Source of the DNA: an uncultured Alphaproteobacteria bacterium
GTDB lineage: Bacteria; Pseudomonadota; Alphaproteobacteria; Rickettsiales; Midichloriaceae
DNA length: 16,691 nucleotides
Reading direction: 5' to 3'
Assembly: GCA_903860855.1 (NCBI GenBank)
Contig: CAIOSF010000189.1
Location: 1-16,691, forward strand
Part shown: positions 8,829-16,298 of the stretch, one piece after another
How the letters are laid out: each line of letters starts with the position of its first letter
Numbering within the stretch: position 1 is the stretch's first letter
Translations under genes and position numbers: made by a program
The notes under the pieces: model-generated
Database searches by the model: none
What the model was told of the DNA's origin: nothing
Seen by the model: only the letters and a program-made list of their open reading frames with translations

Positions 8829-9043
8829 ATTACCGAAACTTGATATCCATATGTTTGTCAGATTTTCTCCCTTGAAATCGTCGCTGTCCGCTGGGTGTAT
8901 CGCCGAAGGGAACTCATAGGCTCACCTTCGATATTGTTATCTCAGCTCGACAGAGATCAGTTCCACTCTTGCTATAGTAAGCAGCAGCATACATCCCCAA
9001 CCTAACGTTCCAATTACGAAAAGCCATATTGCTGAGGCCATAT

Positions 9044-9589
9044 TTATTTACACCTATCTCGATTCTGGGATACCTGTATATCTCGCCATCTTTCCCTATT
9101 ATCTACCTTCTTCTCATCCCCACTTCCCCCTCCTTTAAAATCATAGTCAGTTAGAAGGCCAAAATCCCAAGCATCTTCCAGTGTCGCGAATACAGTGTTA
9201 TCAGGATGTTTACAATCATTACGCGAGACTCCCCAGCTTATGTAATGTCCTATATTACGCAACTTTAGCGAGATATTGGTCAATTTGGGTTTATGAATAA
9301 AGTTTACCGAACCATAGATTGCCACTAGGCTATTCTCAGCCCACCAAAAATCGCCAGATACCTCACTATTCATCACGTCAACCACAAACATAGCTGGGAG
9401 AAGATTGACACTCTGACTCTTCTGATCACATGTGTAATAGGTGTCAAAATCCAGGTAATATGGGTACAAATCCCCAACCTCGTATTTGCTATCCCAGTCA
9501 TCCCTATCGCAACCATATATCTTACTATCCTCAGTTCTCCTTAGGTCATAACAGGTCCTCTTGCGGCACATAACCTGGGTTTCAACCAC
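9044..9589 (-). pseudogene. exoprotein fragment rich in Asp, Tyr and Cys
   Basis: A 181-codon frame that also stays open upstream to about 9650 (VTISGGNAKLYISNLDIIHD), joining by one frame change to the fragment at 9918-9604. The first half is rich in Asp, Tyr and Cys (CDRDDWDSKYEVGDLYPYYL) and the second half returns to beta-helix-like sequence (SLVAIYGSVNFIHKPKLTNI). The Cys/Asp-rich insertion is unusual for an FHA beta-helix and may be a surface-exposed domain of the former adhesin. Confidence 0.4.
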
Positions 9590-9603
9590 TTGGCCATCAT
9601 GTA

Positions 9604-9918
9604 TTATATCAAGGTTACTGATATACAGCTTGGCATTGCCTCCAGATATAGTGACATGATCACCATAGGTCCAAAACCTCCTGAGCTTAGATCCTTGGGG
9701 CCAGTTATGCTTGTCCGGCCAGATAAGTCAAGACTGGCGTAACGATCAAGACATATCTCGCTCTTCACTACCATATCAGTATACTCTTTACCAGCGACCT
9801 TACCAGTGAGGTAGAGGTTGTCTAGGTCAAAATGGCCATTTCTATATCTAAATAATCCATAGTTGTGAAATAAATTCAACTGAAGATCAACATTACCTTC
9901 GCTGCTCAATATATCCAC
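9604..9918 (-). pseudogene. beta-helix fragment of the broken exoprotein
   Basis: A 104-codon frame with clear rung-like repeats (EGNVDLQLNLFHNYGLFRYR; HFDLDNLYLTGKV; RYASLDLSGRTSITG). The last 20 codons are probably out of frame: the shifted frame gives DHVTISGGNAKLYISNLDII, which fits the repeat pattern better, placing an indel near 9660-9680. Confidence 0.4.
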
Positions 9919-10121
9919 GGCTCTCTACATCACCTCCGGTCATGGCTAACTCGGCTTTAGCATGTATTGCGCCACCTTGGTCCACCTCTGTGCGATGGCT
10001 ACTAATATTGATGATATCACCACCTAAAGAGCCTGAGACCACCATGTTGCCCTGACCACAGCTCGTTTATCTTCTGTCCTGTGACACCGCTCCCAGGTCT
10101 TATATATGTCCCTATATCCTT

Positions 10122-10527
10122 CTACTCCTCTGACCCCGTCTTGACATTACTCGATAATAACTCAAGCAATGGTCCGACCTTCAAAATATTGTCAACCCAA
10201 ATCGATCCAGCGTAACCAGCGAATACTGGAGCATCCACCTCGCTTAGCTGAAGCACCCCCCCCCTCCTTACTGACTTCATAGTTGCAGTGATCTCTAGCG
10301 ACATCGTAACCACTAACGCATGCCGTCACCGTGGTGAACCCTCGAAAACTCGCGTTCTTTATGCTGATTCCTCCTTTGGATGCAAAAACCAACCTAATAG
10401 GATTAGTTGTCTCAAATACCCCATTCAACTCTATGGACTCCTCGCCTAAGTCATATACAACCTCAGTTCTGCCTTCATATTCACCATAACTCCTCACTAC
10501 TCCTGCTACTTTGCTGCTGCCGATCAC
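10122..10527 (-). pseudogene. TPS secretion-domain remnant of the exoprotein
   Basis: Two frames, 10527-10192 and 10313-10122, join at a nine-base C run (G9 on the coding strand, 10264-10256). Read through, they give YDLGEESIELNGVFETTNPI, LVFASKGGISIKNASFRGF and, after the join, VDAPVFAGYAGSIWVDNILK. This fits the end of a haemagglutination-activity (TPS) domain, the part recognised by the outer-membrane partner during secretion. A further frame upstream (about 10650-10540, CSCNDWIVSIDGELWPDVGE) may be the preceding part. Signal peptide and start are not found. Confidence 0.5.
10256..10264 (-). repeat. G9 homopolymer at a frame junction
   Basis: Nine consecutive C (G on the coding strand) sit exactly where the TPS-domain remnant changes frame. 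Tracts of this length are slippage-prone and are used elsewhere for phase-variable surface proteins. Here many other breaks make an active switch unlikely today. Confidence 0.6.
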
Positions 10528-10844
10528 CGCATTGGTGTCAAGAGCTCAGCCCTACGTATTGGATAAGGTCTCCGCCCCGCCTGTCGTAATGCAGCAATTC
10601 ACCAACATCAGGCCATAACTCTCCGTCTATACTAACTATCCAATCATTGCAGCTACAGTATTCCGGCACTCCCTGCTTCCTCTATTCTCCACAATATTCT
10701 AGCTACTCAGTTAGGTTTAATCTCCGAGATACAGACCTAGCAACACGCCGAATCTCCGAAAGATTAACCAAATCATTCGCTATTTACGTGCAATCTACTC
10801 GGTCAATTACATTATGTCAACACCCTAAATGAGTATTATACAAT

Positions 10845-11197
10845 TCAAAAATGAAGCACGAAAATCCGGCGCTAGATGATAGGAAGATAATATAGCTGTT
10901 GCATTCCGACTTTGAGATTGAGATTCTACAGAAATGACATAGACAAGTCGAAGACGAAGTCAAACTTACAAATAAAAGGATGAGTTGCGGTCATATCATC
11001 CTGAGCTAATAAATTGAAAATTCGTGATTATGATAAAGAGCTCTACAAAGCTAGGCATCTCATTGAAAACTTTTTTCGCCAAACTCAAGCAATATAGAGC
11101 TACCGCAACTCGCTATGGTAAAACGGCCAGAAGTCTTCTGGGTCCTATCTTATTTAGTAGCTTCTTCTATCTTACTGGCCTAATTGATGATAAGCCC
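10845..11197 (+). mobile_element. IS5-family insertion sequence, 3' fragment
   Basis: A second, inverted relic of the IS at 4656-5358, matching its last 350 nt at roughly nine bases in ten over the final 200 nt, by eye, with lower similarity before about 10930. The translation shows DYDKELYKARHLIENFF and then, one base out of frame, AKLKQYRATATRYGKTARSL, the standard C-terminal block with the catalytic-Glu region of IS5-family transposases. It shares with the other copy the T6 tract (11071-11076) that breaks this frame. The terminus ...GATAAGCCC is followed by TA, then the cmk stop 16 nt away. Confidence 0.75.
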
Positions 11198-11212
11198 TAA
11201 TTCTACACACTT

Positions 11213-11974
11213 TTAATTGCTTTTATGTTTTATGAGTTCCCCATCCTTACCAATAATCATGGACAACATTAAATTCTCAAGCTCGTTAATACCCAAAAAT
11301 GTACAGTCTATAACTATTGCATCTTCTGCCGGTACAAGTGGGGAGATTGCCCTCTCGGAATCCCTATCATCTCTCTGCTTAAGTTCACGCAGAATGTAAT
11401 CATAGCTAATGTTAGTCGATTTTAACTGCAAAAACCTCCTATACGCCCTTACCTTGACACTGGCTTTAAGAAAAAATTTATGATCAGCCTCAGGAAAGAT
11501 AACAGTACCCATATCCCTGCCATCTGTTACCAAGCTATCACCACATGGGCCATGGCGCACAAAACTACGTTGAACTTGCATCAAAGCTTCCCTCACGGCA
11601 GGGTCAGACCCTATAATTGAAGCCATTTGGGCTACTTCAGCTCCATCAAGCTTATTTTCAACCGATAGGCTAGCTATTAGATCGGGAGTGATTCTTTGAC
11701 AAAGATCTAGGGCCAATTTAAAACGTTCAGATCTAAACTTAGCTATATCAGCTTCATCCTTGATATCGACACTGCTTTGTGGGTTGGTGCTATGACTTGT
11801 TTTACTATTTTCATATTGTGGCTCGCCGTCTTCTGGCCTCGAGCACAAAACCTCATGAGCCAGAGCCCTGTAGACATATCCGCTGTTCAGATATGGCAGG
11901 CCGATCTTTGTAGCCAATCCTTGAGCTATGGTGCCCTTCCCAGCGGCTGCCGGGCCATCAATGCATATGATCAT
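11213..11974 (-). CDS. cmk: cytidylate (CMP) kinase
   Basis: Phosphorylates CMP and dCMP to the diphosphates using ATP, feeding CTP and dCTP pools in the cytoplasm. The 253-residue product starts with the P-loop GPAAAGKGT (residues 7-15). The substrate-binding LDTGAMYRA segment of the family appears as LNSGYVYRA (29-37). DGRDMGTVIFP (151-161) and the lid RDDRDSERAISP (201-212) are intact. Residues about 45-75 form a polar, Ser/Asn/Glu-rich insertion absent from typical proteins of about 220-230 residues. ATG 11974 is the natural start, though the upstream AGTAGATC gives only a weak ribosome binding site. It lies 65 nt downstream of def, probably in one transcript. Its stop codon is only 16 nt from the end of the IS relic, so insertion nearly reached this essential gene. 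Confidence 0.93.
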   Translation of the reverse strand: MIICIDGPAAAGKGTIAQGLATKIGLPYLNSGYVYRALAHEVLCSRPEDGEPQYENSKTSHSTNPQSSVDIKDEADIAKFRSERFKLALDLCQRITPDLIASLSVENKLDGAEVAQMASIIGSDPAVREALMQVQRSFVRHGPCGDSLVTDGRDMGTVIFPEADHKFFLKASVKVRAYRRFLQLKSTNISYDYILRELKQRDDRDSERAISPLVPAEDAIVIDCTFLGINELENLMLSMIIGKDGELIKHKSN

Positions 11975-12039
11975 GATCTACTCAAAATAGTTGAAAGCTA
12001 ACTTACTCTTTGATCTAACACACAACCATACAAGTTACT

Positions 12040-12591
12040 TTAAGATGCTTGCTCCCCTCTTGCCTTAAGTTTCTTCAACTTATCAAGAGCCATATGCTTT
12101 TTAAGACGAGATAAATGATCTAGAAATACAATGCCATTACTATGATCTATCTCATGCTGGAGACAAACAGTTAAGAGGTTATTCGACTCAGCAAGCTGCA
12201 TCCTTTCACCATTTTCATTAAGATAGCTCACAACCACTGAACTCGGTCTATAAACATCACCAAATACCTCAGGCAATGATAAGCAACCCTCCCTGTAACT
12301 AGCGGTATCGTCCGATCTTTCTATAACCTCAGCATTGACCAGATATAGCGGCTTACCTCTATGCAAAAACTGACTTTCATCCTCAGCATGATGATCTATA
12401 TCTATGATTATGACCTTCTTCCTTACACCAACCTGAATGGCCGCTAGACCGATACCTTTATTATGACGGGTAGTAGCGAGCATATCGGCCATCAACAACC
12501 TAATGGAGTCATCCACCTCGTCTACAATATCAGACACTAGGTGCAGCAGAGGATCTGGCTCTATCACTAAAGGCAATACACAACCTTCCAT
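12040..12591 (-). CDS. def: peptide deformylase
   Basis: A metalloenzyme that removes the N-formyl group from the initiator methionine of new proteins. All three family motifs are present in 183 residues: GIGLAAIQVG (46-55; family GxGxAAxQ, with Gln53), EGCLSLP (101-107; Cys103 is a metal ligand) and QHEIDH (145-150; His146 and His150 bind metal, Glu147 is catalytic). The length and the short Lys-rich C-terminus are normal for class I enzymes. ATG 12591 is the first start; the upstream AGG is a poor Shine-Dalgarno. It lies between rpmJ (115 nt upstream) and cmk (65 nt downstream) on the same strand. No fmt is visible beside it, unlike the common def-fmt pair. Confidence 0.95.
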   Translation of the reverse strand: MEGCVLPLVIEPDPLLHLVSDIVDEVDDSIRLLMADMLATTRHNKGIGLAAIQVGVRKKVIIIDIDHHAEDESQFLHRGKPLYLVNAEVIERSDDTASYREGCLSLPEVFGDVYRPSSVVVSYLNENGERMQLAESNNLLTVCLQHEIDHSNGIVFLDHLSRLKKHMALDKLKKLKARGEQAS

Positions 12592-12648
12592 AACGTCAAC
12601 CTATTATTTCACTATTTACTGCCTTTATTTTTTGGCTTCTTGTCATAA

Positions 12649-12698
12649 GGCTGCACAGATGACCATATTCCACAACTTGCATGTCAAGCAGTGCAGCC
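12649..12698. terminator. long-loop inverted repeat between rpmJ and def
   Basis: GGCTGCAC (12649-12656) pairs perfectly with GTGCAGCC (12691-12698) around a 34-nt loop that itself contains a small dyad (TTGCATGTCAA, 12678-12688). On the coding strand an A-rich rather than U-rich stretch follows, so it is not a textbook intrinsic terminator. It may attenuate transcription between rpmJ and def or act as a protein-binding leader. Confidence 0.3.
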
Positions 12699-12706
12699 AT
12701 AACAGG

Positions 12707-12832
12707 CTAACCTTGCTTTGCTTTGAACTTAGGATTAACCTTATTAATCACATAAACCACTCCCTTGCGTTTTACGATCTTACAATTCTTGTCGCGCTTT
12801 TTTGCGCTTTTAAGAGAAGATAACACTTTCAT
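12707..12832 (-). CDS. rpmJ: 50S ribosomal protein L36 (bL36), single-cysteine form
   Basis: A 41-residue structural protein of the large ribosomal subunit near the peptidyl-transferase region. The start [20 protein letters not shown] and the end [14 protein letters not shown] match alphaproteobacterial L36. Only one cysteine (Cys17) is present, so the zinc-binding Cys3-His site of the E. coli housekeeping form is lost; this zinc-independent form is usual in alphaproteobacteria. The frame is open 20 codons further upstream, but ATG 12832 gives the exact family length. No strong ribosome binding site is seen. Confidence 0.93.
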   Translation of the reverse strand: MKVLSSLKSAKKRDKNCKIVKRKGVVYVINKVNPKFKAKQG

Positions 12833-12895
12833 TGATATACTAAAGTTCTTTTTCCAACTGTCCATTGTATCTATCTTTTTTGACAAAAACAATCA

Positions 12896-13066
12896 CTATT
12901 TAGTTTTCCTATGGAAATCCTTGCTAGCTTCATTATCGGCCTCAAACATTATTATTTCAGCCCAGACCTTAGCCTTATCAGATTTAATGCCGATCTTATT
13001 ATATCTTGAAATATCAATTCCATAATCATAATGAGCACGAGAACGACAAAAACATATAGCATTTAA
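12896..13066 (-). pseudogene. orphan coding-like frame without a start codon
   Basis: Between the stop of the gene at 13063 and rpmJ, one leftward frame is open for 56 codons with protein-like composition (GIDISRYNKIGIKSDKAKVW, AEIIMFEADNEASKDFHRKT) and ends in TAG at 12898-12896. No ATG, GTG or TTG lies near its beginning; the only in-frame ATG is two-thirds of the way in. It may be the tail of a lost gene or use a non-standard start. I recognise no family. A longer rightward frame over the same bases is probably its antisense shadow. Confidence 0.25.
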
Positions 13067-14205
13067 CTAATGCATTTCAAAAATGTTCGCGCATATCCCT
13101 CGTCATTGTATAGAACTTTATCCTTCTGGAGGCTATCCACTATAACTCCTGCAATCTTTTCTCTAATTTCATGTGATACTTTAAGTTGCTTCAGTCTTTC
13201 ATCATCAATCACTAATTGTGATTTTTTGCAAACATGCTCAATGAATGATCTCAAAAATACGTCGCATAACTCATTTATTTGGTGAACTTTCTCAGAATTC
13301 TTACCACATAGCTCTCCCTTAGAATCAAGCTGCATTGCATTACCACATCTGCCAACTATGACTTGTTTCACATCATCTGAAAGTAGCTTCGCCACCTCTT
13401 CAGAACGCTTAATTCTTAGAGCATTCCTCGCTATCAGGGCTGGGATTCTCTCAATCTCAACCAAATCGACATTAATTTCACAGTGTTTATTGATGTCTCT
13501 CAACAACTTACCAATCTCTTTTTCTTGATCCATCTGATTTGCCAGGATCATTAGAAGATTTGCCGTACAGAGCTTGAGGCCTTCATAATCTTCATTATTA
13601 CAATGACCGCGTAGCGAACTTATCGGGCTATTTGCTACGAATGCGCTGTGCATGGCTATATCTGTTATGATTGAGCCTTCTATTTTTAATTCCTCATTGA
13701 ATTCTTGCGCTATCAGATTGGATCTATTCAAAGCCTCTTGAACAATATTGACATCGGATTTCATGCAGATAGTTGCCCATAAACGAGCATTCACCAAATC
13801 ACCAACAGACATCGTTGTTGATTGTGACTTTAGTATGAGATCATTCATAGCAGCTTTGTCATGCTTTACCATGGCTGAGATAAATGGCATACCTACTTCA
13901 GAATAGCAATTATCTACAACTGACTGATATTTATGTATGAATGAATAAACGAATGCCTCCGGCACAAAGCGGATAGTTATTTCCTTTTTTTTCTCTTTTT
14001 CAATAGCACTAAGTGATACCTTTACTTTACGTACTAAGGGCGAGTTTTCTGGGCTTCTGCTCACTCTATCTGTTACTATCTGCTGTAGTCGCTCTAATAA
14101 AACACTGGCTATTTCAGCGTATTCTTTTTGTTCAACTTGTGATATGCGGGTTTGACTTATCATGCTGATTTTATAATCACTCATGATGGATTTCTGCATG
14201 ACCAT
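13063..14205 (-). CDS. unrecognised protein, C-terminal frame of a probably split gene
   Basis: An open frame of 380 codons ending in TAA at 13065-13063. The product is hydrophilic, mostly helical and Lys/Glu-rich, with no signal peptide, transmembrane segment or familiar catalytic motif. Segments such as ASVLLERLQQIVTDRVSR, NSPLVRKVKVSLSAIEKEKK and RIPALIARNALRIKRSEEVA look like amphipathic helices. ATG 14205 overlaps the upstream frame by 25 nt, but this frame stays open upstream of the ATG back to the A8 tract (14251-14244). It is therefore more likely the second half of a 520-codon gene than a separate gene. Translational coupling of two genes remains possible. Function unknown. Confidence 0.6.
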   Translation of the reverse strand: MVMQKSIMSDYKISMISQTRISQVEQKEYAEIASVLLERLQQIVTDRVSRSPENSPLVRKVKVSLSAIEKEKKKEITIRFVPEAFVYSFIHKYQSVVDNCYSEVGMPFISAMVKHDKAAMNDLILKSQSTTMSVGDLVNARLWATICMKSDVNIVQEALNRSNLIAQEFNEELKIEGSIITDIAMHSAFVANSPISSLRGHCNNEDYEGLKLCTANLLMILANQMDQEKEIGKLLRDINKHCEINVDLVEIERIPALIARNALRIKRSEEVAKLLSDDVKQVIVGRCGNAMQLDSKGELCGKNSEKVHQINELCDVFLRSFIEHVCKKSQLVIDDERLKQLKVSHEIREKIAGVIVDSLQKDKVLYNDEGYARTFLKCIS

Positions 14206-14624
14206 AAAAATAGTTTTGAAATAATCCGATTCAACATTCTCACTTTTTTTTCCTTAAAAACCAAAGGAATTACAATATCTTGATATTCATTGGTGACCAC
14301 CATATCGAATAACATACTGGAGACGGATGGGTTTGTCTGGAGTGCATACTTCCCCCTCCATGCCTCTATCACATCATAACTTAAAGGAGCACCTATCTTC
14401 TTAGCAAAATAAGTTAACATCTCATTGGTCATACTCACATTACCACTTACATTTACCCAATACATTTTGTTTTCATATTGTATCAAAGCCAATCTAGCAT
14501 TGTGATGAGGCCCGGTCTCAATTATCACTTTGACCAGCTTTGGTTTTGTTAATTCAGGATATTGCTCGCCGAATTCACTGAATTTACCTACTTTATATAA
14601 ACTCTCTTTGCTTTGTTCTAACAT
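14181..14624 (-). CDS. unrecognised protein, N-terminal frame of a probably split gene
   Basis: ATG 14624 has a good ribosome binding site (AGGTAGGT, about 5 nt upstream) and a candidate promoter at 14706-14678. The 147-codon product starts MLEQSKESLYKVGKFSEFGE, with a beta-rich middle (LALIQYENKMYWVNVSGNVS), and ends in 20 residues (RMLNRIISKLFLWSCRNPS) that may be out of frame. At the A8 tract (14251-14244), one more A would join this frame to the next with GAA AAA AAA AGT GAG and make a 520-residue protein. I recognise no domain. Confidence 0.6.
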   Translation of the reverse strand: MLEQSKESLYKVGKFSEFGEQYPELTKPKLVKVIIETGPHHNARLALIQYENKMYWVNVSGNVSMTNEMLTYFAKKIGAPLSYDVIEAWRGKYALQTNPSVSSMLFDMVVTNEYQDIVIPLVFKEKKVRMLNRIISKLFLWSCRNPS

Positions 14625-14677
14625 AATTACCTACCTATTCGATAAATTATTTACAAGTCGAAGTTGTGGTAGGAACT

Positions 14678-14706
14678 AAGATAGTATTTTGAATTACAAA
14701 GCTCAA
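14678..14706 (-). promoter_or_regulatory. putative promoter of the split gene at 14624-13063
   Basis: Leftward, TTGAGC (14706-14701) is followed after exactly 17 nt by TATCTT (14683-14678). Each hexamer matches four of six consensus bases. The inferred start near 14671 leaves a leader of about 45 nt before ATG 14624. Confidence 0.4.
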
Positions 14707-14785
14707 CTAAAAGTTCAATATTAAAAGAACAAAAGATTGCAAGGGAAAGACTTCCAGGAGAAAATAACAAGAAGTAAAATGATCA

Positions 14786-14862
<77 letters not shown>

Positions 14863-15033
14863 ATGCGATTCGTAATGAAGGAAATATAGATAGACTCTAA
14901 AAGAGATACTCTGAAGAGCTCAATGCAAATACTAAGATGACCTTAGTGCCCATACCTTATACGAAATCAACCCTCATAAAGCAAATACTATTTCATTTCA
15001 AACCTTTTTTGCACACATATTTTTGGAAAACTC

Positions 15034-16203
15034 ATGCTAGAAACAAATAAAAATTTTGAAGGCTTGGCAAATAGCTGGGAAAACTTCAAACAAACACATG
15101 ATCAACAAGAACTTGAGATCAAGACGAATGGCTCAGCCGATCCGATAAGATCAGCTTGAGAATTTGGGACAACTTATTGAGGGCTATCAAAAGCATATTT
15201 TAAAATTAGAAACAGCTTTGCACCGCCCACCAAGCCAACAAATTGGAACTGGAAAACAAATCAGTGTTCAGAGACAAGAAAGTAACTCATATGAGCAATC
15301 ATTTATCGATTATTTGAGAACTGGCTCTGAAAGCAACTTACTAAATCTTGAAAAAAATCAGCTGGCTTAGGCAATAGAGTCGATGGCGGTTACGCTGTGA
15401 CCACCAGGATACAACAAGAAGTTAACACAGCAATCTCTAGCCTCTGCCCCATCCGCCAGATGGCTAATTGCATAGAAGTATCAAGCGATAATCTTGAAAT
15501 ATTGCAAAATGAAGAAGAAGTATTCGCTGGTTGGTCGGAAAGTTCCATAGAAAAACTAGAAAGCCTGCCAGCAATTCAATTTCAAAAACGGATAATACCC
15601 GTACATGAAATTTATACTCAACCAAAAGCAACCCAAAAACTCCTCGATGATCCTCGCATTGACATAGAAAAATGGCTCTCAGATAAACTGGTTGAGGCAT
15701 TTGCAATCAGAGAAAATGAAGCTTTCCTTCTGGGTGATGGCCAAGGGAAGCCTCATGGATTACTTAATAACGATCAAATATCAATTACATCAGGACAAAT
15801 ATCTGTTGAAAGCCTTTTAGGAGTATATTATGAACTTCCAGAGAAATTTATTGCGAATTCTTCTTTCCTTGTTGGAAGAGAAACAGTTCAACGGCTCAGA
15901 ATGCTTAAAGAAACGAATACTGGTCGCTATTTGTGGCAGCCTGGTCTTAGCTTTGGCATGCCTGATACCTTACTAGGAAGTAAAGTTGTAGTTTCGAGCA
16001 ATATGCCAAAACCTAATAAAGATGCCGTCACCATTGCCTTTGGTGATTTTAACAAAGGTTATCAAATCATAGATCGACAAAGTATTCATATATTATGCGA
16101 TCCATTCACTCATAAACCTTTTGTGAAGTTTTATTCTACCAAAAGAGTGGGAGGAGCAGTTCTCAATCCCAATGCGCTAAGATTGCTAAAGCTGAATTCC
16201 TAA
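15034..16203 (+). pseudogene. HK97-family major capsid protein, GTA-like, frameshifted
   Basis: The three frames add up to 390 codons, the normal length of GTA/HK97 capsid proteins that build the icosahedral head. Part 1 (from ATG 15034) ends NGSADP, a hallmark of the delta/linker region. One surplus base near 15147 then moves coding to another frame (DQLENLGQLIEGYQKHILKL ... ETALHRPP). At the A7 tract 15351-15357 one missing A moves it back (KKSAGLGNRVDGGYAVTTRI). The remaining 269 codons are the intact HK97 fold, including YTQPKATQKLLDDPRIDIEK, AFLLGDGQGKPHGLL and LLGSKVVVSSNMPKPNKDAV. The two shifts cancel, so both ends share one frame. As DNA stands, translation stops at 15157. A shorter protein from GTG 15397 (268 residues) would lack the N-terminal scaffold-like part. 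No portal or prohead protease gene precedes it. Confidence 0.85.
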
Positions 16204-16298
16204 ATTTTGAGCATCTGTACTCCCAACACATAGCTGAGCGAGCTTCAAGCCCCCATAAGAAGCTAGAGGTTCGCCAAGGCCACGGATATTAATAATAT

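Larger units (their letters stand above)
5360..10710 (-). pseudogene. filamentous-haemagglutinin-like two-partner-secretion exoprotein, degenerate
   Basis: Successive leftward frames read as parts of one large secreted beta-helix adhesin or toxin-carrier protein (FhaB/CdiA type). The 5' part (about 10527-10122) resembles the TPS secretion domain, with LVFASKGGISIKNASFRGF matching the usual NPNGI...NGA.F.NT pattern, followed by GSIWVDNILKVGPLLELLSS. The middle (about 9918-7000) has glycine/asparagine-rich beta-strand repeats. The 3' part has haemagglutinin-type repeats: VIISERETLKLRSAQISAYD (about 6150), LKLQISGKAIIEGASISA, then LYLNGAMIANADVDHETGEL and IYDFDKGLTLGGGVALGG near 5450. At least ten frame breaks or stops occur. 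The C-terminal effector end is absent, cut off where the IS relic begins. No TpsB-type outer-membrane transporter gene is visible. The family call rests on motif resemblance read by eye. Confidence 0.65.
4656..11197. mobile_element. composite-transposon-like block: inverted IS relics flanking an exoprotein relic
   Basis: The IS relic at 4656-5358 points left and the one at about 10845-11197 points right. Both are 5'-truncated, and both keep the same right terminus (GGGCC.../...AAGCCC) on the outer side, next to a TA at 4654-4655 and at 11198-11199. A two-base TA duplication would fit an IS5-group insertion of the whole block, but the longer shared AATTA/TAATT could also be part of the IS end. 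Between them lies one continuous broken gene. The block sits between a gene remnant coupled to prfA and the stop codon of cmk (16 nt away). The composite reading is inference; two independent IS insertions are the alternative. Confidence 0.5.

Noticed and set aside
12765..13025. A rightward 86-codon hydrophobic frame between rpmJ and the 13063 gene
   Set aside because: It looks membrane-like only because it is antisense to Lys-rich coding sequence and overlaps the rpmJ start.
16241..16264. AGCTTC-12-GAAGCT hairpin after the capsid gene
   Set aside because: A 6-bp stem with a 12-nt loop is expected by chance, and no U-run follows.
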